From an uncultured bacterium (GTDB lineage: Bacteria > Actinomycetota > Actinomycetes > S36-B12), in contig CAITYI010000018.1 of assembly GCA_903896585.1 (NCBI GenBank), positions 1 through 19,314 of the forward strand: a stretch of DNA of 19,314 nt, written 5' to 3'. The notes under the pieces are model-generated. The model made no database searches. It had not been told where the DNA came from and saw nothing but the letters and a program-made list of their open reading frames with translations. Below are positions 15,716-19,314 of this stretch, one piece after another (the stretch's first letter is position 1; every line of letters begins with the position of its first letter). The position numbers and the translations under genes are program-made.

Positions 15716-15755
15716 GAGACATGCGAAACCCACTCATTCATGGGCTTTTTGTCTC
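15716..15755. other. Compound hairpin between erpA and adoK
   Basis: GAGACA (15716-15721) pairs with TGTCTC (15750-15755). Inside, CCCA (15729-15732) pairs with TGGG (15741-15744), followed by CTTTTT on the plus strand. It could be a weak terminator for erpA or an RNA structure ahead of adoK. The inner stem is short, so a terminator role is unsure. Confidence 0.45.
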
Positions 15756-15800
15756 GGTGTGTGTGTTGCGATCCCACGTAGACCGGTAGGCTCACTGACC

Positions 15801-16787
15801 GTGGCTATTTTGATTACGGGTTCAATTGCAACCGATCATTTAATGACTTTCCCAGGGAATTTCGTGGACTCCCTCGTCGAGGGCAAATTGGACAAAGTTT
15901 CATTGTCTTTCCTGGTCGATGAATTGGAAATCCGTCGAGGGGGAGTAGCACCGAACATAGCTTTCGGAATGGGGTGTCTGGGGCTCAGTCCGATACTCGT
16001 GGGTGCAGTGGGCCCTGATTTTGCCGATTATGAAAGTTGGCTCAACCGGCATGGAGTGGACACCAGCGGAGTGCATATTTCTGAATCTGCACACACCGCT
16101 CGTTTTGTTTGCACAACTGATGCGGAACAGAATCAAATAGCTACCTTTTATGCGGGAGCTATGTCTGAGGCGCGCAATATTGAACTCAAGCCGATCGTGG
16201 ATAAAGCCGGCTCCGCTGACATTGTGTTAATTGGAGCAAATGATCCTCTCGCCATGCAGCGGCATACAGATGAATGCCGGTTTCGAGGCTATCCGTTTGC
16301 CGCAGACCCGTCTCAGCAATTAGCACGAATGTCTGGCGATGAAGTAAAGCCACTGATTGAAGGTGCGCAGTACCTGTTCACGAACGAATATGAATCTGCC
16401 TTAATTGAACAGAAAACTGGTTGGAATTCCCAAGACATTTCCGCCATGGTGGAGGTTCGAGTTATCACCATGGGCGCAAAGGGTGCTCGGATAGATCGCC
16501 GCGGTGAACAGAGCGTCGAAGTCCCTATCGCAGAAGAACTTCGTAAAGCCGATCCCACCGGAGTAGGCGATGCGTTTCGGGCCGGGTTTTTGGCAGGCCA
16601 GGCTTGGGGCCTCACTGATGAACGTTCTGCTCAAATCGGGTCGTTATTGGCGACCTATGTCATTGAGACAGTGGGCACCCAAGAATATGAATTAGCCCAG
16701 CAGCATTTTCTCCAACGCATGGCACAAAGTTACGGTGATACTGCGGCCTCAGATGTTGAAGCGCATATTTCCTGTCCTCGACCCTAG
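15801..16787 (+). CDS. adoK: PfkB-family kinase, probable adenosine kinase
   Basis: Ribokinase-fold sugar/nucleoside kinase. From GTG 15801 it is 328 aa and begins MAILITGSIATDHLMTFPG, the usual opening of actinobacterial adenosine kinases. PfkB signature 1 is RRGGVAPNIAFGMGCLGL near 46-63. Signature 2 is DPTGVGDAFRAGF at 251-263 with the catalytic base Asp257. The variant DPTGVGDAF and the location upstream of ctaC resemble M. tuberculosis Rv2202c, an adenosine kinase of bacterial PfkB type. Substrate specificity is inferred from that likeness. An in-frame start at 15759 would place 14 atypical residues in front and is rejected. It ends 3 nt before aat. Confidence 0.85.
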   Translation: MAILITGSIATDHLMTFPGNFVDSLVEGKLDKVSLSFLVDELEIRRGGVAPNIAFGMGCLGLSPILVGAVGPDFADYESWLNRHGVDTSGVHISESAHTARFVCTTDAEQNQIATFYAGAMSEARNIELKPIVDKAGSADIVLIGANDPLAMQRHTDECRFRGYPFAADPSQQLARMSGDEVKPLIEGAQYLFTNEYESALIEQKTGWNSQDISAMVEVRVITMGAKGARIDRRGEQSVEVPIAEELRKADPTGVGDAFRAGFLAGQAWGLTDERSAQIGSLLATYVIETVGTQEYELAQQHFLQRMAQSYGDTAASDVEAHISCPRP

Positions 16788-16790
16788 GAA

Positions 16791-17540
16791 ATGCTTGTGC
16801 GCGAAATCATCGCAGGGGGAAAGCCACTGCCTGATTCTGATTGGGTTTTTCCTGACCCACTCCAGGCAGATCCCAATACCGATGTGATTGCTCTCGGAGC
16901 CGATCTACATCCGGCAACGGTTCTGCAAGGCTATGCACAGGGATTGTTTCCCATGTATCTCAGCAGCGATGAGACAAGCAGCGATGAGACAAGCAGCGAT
17001 GAGACAAGCAGCGAAGAGAGAACGCGGCAGAGTCAACTTGCATGGTGGTCACCGAACCCCCGAGGGATCTTGCCACTCGAAGGCTTTCGATTGCACCGAT
17101 CCCTGCGAAAGTCCAGAGGGCGATTTGTCGTGACATGTGACACTCGCTTTACCGACGTCATGTATTCGTGTCAACGTCGCACCGAGGATGGTCAATGGAT
17201 TACACGTGACTTCATTGAAACCTATTCGCATCTACACCAGCTCGGTTATGCACATTCGGTGGAAGTATGGAACAAGTCTGGCGAATTAGTCGGTGGCCTT
17301 TATGGAATTGAATTAGGCGGCTTGTTTGCTGGAGAGTCAATGTTTAGTCGGGAGCGGGATGCTTCAAAAGTGGCACTTCTCTTCCTTGTGGAAAAATTAA
17401 AAGCCTGCGCTGGCAACCGAATATTGGATGTGCAGTGGCGCACCGAACATCTGGCGAGCCTGGGTGTTGTTGAGATACCCCGAACAGATTACGTTCACCG
17501 GCTGCACAAGGTGCTCCACACTTCCCCCTGTTTCAGTTAG
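16791..17540 (+). CDS. aat: Leucyl/phenylalanyl-tRNA--protein transferase
   Basis: Transfers Leu or Phe from aminoacyl-tRNA to proteins with N-terminal Lys or Arg, marking them for ClpAP/ClpS degradation (N-degron pathway). The 249-aa product contains DSDWVFPDP, LIALGADL-type DVIALGADLHPATVLQGYAQGLFPM, WWSPNPRGILPL, GFRLHRSLRKS, GQWITRDFIETY, LGYAHSVEVW, GGLYGIELGGLFAGESMFSRERDASKVAL and LDVQWRTEHLASLGVVEI. It therefore spans the whole family domain. An insertion of about 20 residues built from three SSDET repeats lies between LFPM and WWSP. ATG 16791 is very close to its AGGA. A GTG at 16797 has better spacing and could be the true start. Confidence 0.94.
   Translation: MLVREIIAGGKPLPDSDWVFPDPLQADPNTDVIALGADLHPATVLQGYAQGLFPMYLSSDETSSDETSSDETSSEERTRQSQLAWWSPNPRGILPLEGFRLHRSLRKSRGRFVVTCDTRFTDVMYSCQRRTEDGQWITRDFIETYSHLHQLGYAHSVEVWNKSGELVGGLYGIELGGLFAGESMFSRERDASKVALLFLVEKLKACAGNRILDVQWRTEHLASLGVVEIPRTDYVHRLHKVLHTSPCFS
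16962..17006 (+). repeat. Three perfect 15-bp tandem repeats inside aat
   Basis: AGCAGCGATGAGACA is repeated exactly at 16962, 16977 and 16992, with a partial fourth copy at 17007. In frame this encodes SSDET three times, then SSEER. The length is a multiple of three, so the gene stays open. Exact identity suggests recent slippage expansion. Confidence 0.97.
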
Positions 17541-18667
17541 TCGGCGACAACCGTTTCGAGAGCATCGGGTAGAACTTGAAGGAATTCCCTAATGTCGTCA
17601 GGCGTGCAGGTGGCAGGCAGTGAGATTCGAATACTTGATTCCCGGGGCAATCCCATGGCTTCGAGAACATGCGATGGCATTCTGGAATCAGCGGTGCAAG
17701 CCGATCCTGACGCTACATAGAAGCCGCGTTTATCAAGTTCGGTTACCAGGGCTCCAGCAGCAGCTCCCTCGATGGTGAAAGTAAGAATGTGGGGGAGGCG
17801 ATTGTGAGGGTCGCCGGTGCATTGAAATCCGACAATCCCCATGTTCTCCAATTTTCCTCGAACCACGTCAATGAGTTCACGCGACTGCTGTGCACTGACT
17901 TCCCAATCGGATTTCTCCTCGAGGGCAACGGCGGCCGCCACTGCACTTGGGATATCGGGAAATCCTCCGATCCAACCGCGGTCTGGAGCCTCCTCCGGCC
18001 GCCAATGAAATCCTGGGTTCGTCACCAAAATTGCGACACCGGGCGGGCCACCCCAGTCCCGAGCTGGTGCAATCAGGAGGTCAAAGTCCTCGGGGAGTTG
18101 ATCGTGACTGATGACGCCGGTGGCATCGGAGATAACGGGAATACCTGCTGCGCGCGCCCACACCAGCACTTCAGCAAAAGGCTGACGGGTGCCGACTTCC
18201 GCATTAGCAATTTGAATACAGGCCAATGCGGCCGAGCTTTGGAGGGCCTGGTGCATGGCATCGAGATCGAGGGCGCCGGACTTGAGGGCTGGCACTCGGA
18301 TGAGCTCAGCGCCGTCATGGTTCACAAGGTTTTCCAAGGAGTTTAAAACCGCCAATGATTCAATATTCGACGCGATAACCCGGCTGGAAACCCGATGCCG
18401 CTGTTGATAAACACCCTGAATGGCGACCCGAATGGCTTCCGGTGCAGAGGCGGCGAAATAGATCTGCGACCGGTTTACCCCGAGGCTGTTCGCAATGCTG
18501 GAGCGGGCTGACTCTAAAAGTAAGCCCGCTTGGCGGCCAACGTGGTGCATGCGGGCTGGATCCGAAAATCCTTGCTGCGCGGCACTGTGCCATGCGGAGA
18601 GGACTGAAGGTGACATGGGCGCTCCGGCAATGGAGTCGAGATTGACGGGAAATTGGGCATATGTCAC
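17537..18667 (-). CDS. Cysteine-desulfurase-like (class V aminotransferase fold) protein lacking the PLP lysine
   Basis: The 376-aa protein has the NifS/IscS plan. It opens NLDSIAGAPMSP and has GFSDPARMHHVGRQAGLLLESAR (33-55), IANAEVGTRQP near 153-163, SDATG at 180-184, DWGGPPGVAIL near 204-213, the cysteine loop YVASGSACTADSRMPS with Cys324, and SSIRISLP. The usual HK(L/W)GGP motif reads RDWGGP: the PLP-binding lysine is Asp204, confirmed by reading the codons CGG GAC TGG. The PLP-stacking histidine appears as Ser104 and the DAxQ glutamine as Gly184. A normal PLP-dependent desulfurase reaction therefore looks unlikely, although the mobile Cys is kept. GTG start at 18667. It converges on aat with a 4-bp overlap (17537-17540) and diverges from ctaC. 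Function is open: a pseudoenzyme, sulfur carrier or partner protein. Confidence 0.82.
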   Translation of the reverse strand: MTYAQFPVNLDSIAGAPMSPSVLSAWHSAAQQGFSDPARMHHVGRQAGLLLESARSSIANSLGVNRSQIYFAASAPEAIRVAIQGVYQQRHRVSSRVIASNIESLAVLNSLENLVNHDGAELIRVPALKSGALDLDAMHQALQSSAALACIQIANAEVGTRQPFAEVLVWARAAGIPVISDATGVISHDQLPEDFDLLIAPARDWGGPPGVAILVTNPGFHWRPEEAPDRGWIGGFPDIPSAVAAAVALEEKSDWEVSAQQSRELIDVVRGKLENMGIVGFQCTGDPHNRLPHILTFTIEGAAAGALVTELDKRGFYVASGSACTADSRMPSHVLEAMGLPRESSIRISLPATCTPDDIREFLQVLPDALETVVAD

Positions 18668-18755
18668 GGTCCCACATTACCCATGTTCGTGCTCTTGTGA
18701 AATGGGCCGGGCTGAGGGTTGAACGCAGTCCTCAGGGTGTGACGAATTCGTTGTG

Positions 18756-18779
18756 TTCTCCTCGTAACCTCGAGGAGAA
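18756..18779. promoter_or_regulatory. Perfect 9-bp inverted repeat upstream of ctaC
   Basis: TTCTCCTCG and CGAGGAGAA are separated by six bases in the 205-bp region between the desulfurase-like gene and ctaC. It could be a dimeric repressor site or an RNA hairpin in either leader. No T tract follows, so a terminator is unlikely. I see no other strong element in this intergenic region and no coding sequence. Confidence 0.6.
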
Positions 18780-18810
18780 ATAGTGGGTGCCGTGCGCTAG
18801 TCTCAGCGGA

Positions 18811-18829
18811 GCGGCACGCCGCATTTTTT
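18811..18829 (+). terminator. Possible weak terminator/attenuator just upstream of ctaC
   Basis: GCGG-CACG-CCGC (18811-18822) forms a 4-bp GC stem, followed by A and six T (18824-18829). It lies 44 nt before the ctaC ATG. The stem is short, so this is only a tentative call. Confidence 0.25.
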
Positions 18830-18872
18830 GGCCAAACTCCGTTCTGCGGAATCGACTCGTGAAGGTTGTGGA

Positions 18873-19314
18873 ATGACTCGCACAACAGGAGCACGCACCA
18901 AGGCTCTCGTGGGTGTTGGCTTGGGTGCCGGCATTGCGGTTTTGAGTGGTTGCACCGCCAATGAAGCATTCTTCTTTGACCTGCCAGAGCCCGCCACCGT
19001 GGAAGCTCCAATTATCCAGAATTTGTGGAATGGCTCGTGGATTGCCGCGTGGGGAGTTGGCATCGTCACGTGGGGCCTGATGATTTGGGCGATCCTGGCA
19101 TACCGGCGCCGCCGGATCAATGAGGTTCCCGAACAAACCAAATACAACGTCCCGATTGAACTCTTATACACGCTGGTGCCACTCATCATGATTCTGGGGC
19201 TTTTCTGGTTCACGGCAAAGGATCAAAGTGAAATCTTGACTTTGGATAATGACCAAAGCCAGACCGTCAATGCTGTGGGGTTCCGCTGGTCTTGGGCTTT
19301 CAACTATGTTGATG
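18873..19314 (+). CDS. ctaC: Cytochrome c oxidase subunit II, N-terminal part (runs off the right edge)
   Basis: Membrane subunit of the aa3-type terminal oxidase that takes electrons from cytochrome c through its CuA site. The first 147 codons are in the window. A signal peptide with lipobox LSGC (Cys27) is followed by the PEPATVEAP segment, the first membrane helix WIAAWGVGIVTWGLMIWAIL (about 52-71) and RRRRINEVPEQTKYNVPIELLYT. The second helix is LVPLIMILGLFWFTA, and the start of the periplasmic domain has VGFRWSWAFNYVD. This lipoprotein form is usual in actinobacteria. The CuA-binding residues lie beyond the window. GAAGG sits 7 nt before ATG 18873. Confidence 0.95.
   Translation, partial: MTRTTGARTKALVGVGLGAGIAVLSGCTANEAFFFDLPEPATVEAPIIQNLWNGSWIAAWGVGIVTWGLMIWAILAYRRRRINEVPEQTKYNVPIELLYTLVPLIMILGLFWFTAKDQSEILTLDNDQSQTVNAVGFRWSWAFNYVD

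Noticed and set aside
17789..18346. 185-aa plus-strand open frame
   Set aside because: Lies antisense to the desulfurase-like gene, which has clear family motifs; no start-site support.
17537..18667. Pseudogene call for the desulfurase-like gene
   Set aside because: The frame is intact at near-full length and the Cys loop is conserved. Loss of active-site residues alone does not show decay.

Overview
The window looks like the chromosome of a compact-genome actinobacterium, probably an aquatic lineage of the Nanopelagicales type with moderate GC. The actinobacterial assignment rests on the PspA-HtpX-PspAB cluster, a DUF3043 protein, a lipoprotein-type cytochrome c oxidase subunit II and an actinobacterial-style adenosine kinase. 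It also rests on a gene order (pepA, gcvT, cobT-like, then erpA, adoK, ctaC) that resembles, from memory, the Mycobacterium tuberculosis stretch from pepB to ctaC. The lineage below phylum level is a guess. Genes are tightly packed: 4-nt start/stop overlaps and overlapping convergent 3' ends are common.

Left part (1-9050). A truncated leucyl aminopeptidase (minus) diverges from gcvT (plus). Facing gcvT is a six-gene minus-strand operon. Its leader carries a clear cobalamin riboswitch (8905-9036) followed by an intrinsic terminator (8840-8867). In transcription order the genes are a secreted alpha/alpha-toroid (prenyltransferase/squalene-cyclase-like) protein, a secreted and membrane-anchored SCO2322-like protein, the ECF transmembrane subunit EcfT, a fused double ATPase EcfA, an ECF substrate-binding (S) subunit, and a shortened CobT-like protein without the usual catalytic glutamates. 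I read this as a vitamin B12 (corrinoid) capture and import system. The secreted toroid resembles the alpha domain of animal transcobalamin and intrinsic factor. This is the most interesting part of the window.

Middle (9080-14000). Two families of tandem repeats with a ~34-bp period fill the space upstream of the riboswitch. One family is made of extra copies of the 3' end, stop codon included, of a 70-aa gene. That gene follows an aldo/keto reductase and a DUF3043 membrane protein. Divergent from them runs a plus-strand envelope-stress cluster: pspA, htpX, pspAB and a SOUL haem-binding-like gene.

Right part (13980-19314). nadA (minus) diverges from erpA, both Fe-S proteins or Fe-S handling. 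They are followed by an adenosine kinase-like PfkB gene and aat, which carries a repeat-built linker. Next is a minus-strand cysteine-desulfurase-like gene in which the PLP-binding lysine appears to be replaced. The 5' part of ctaC runs off the right edge, behind a perfect 9-bp inverted repeat. Short tandem duplications recur: 34/33 bp x2, 34 bp x2.7, 23 bp x2 at the erpA stop codon, and 15 bp x3 inside aat.
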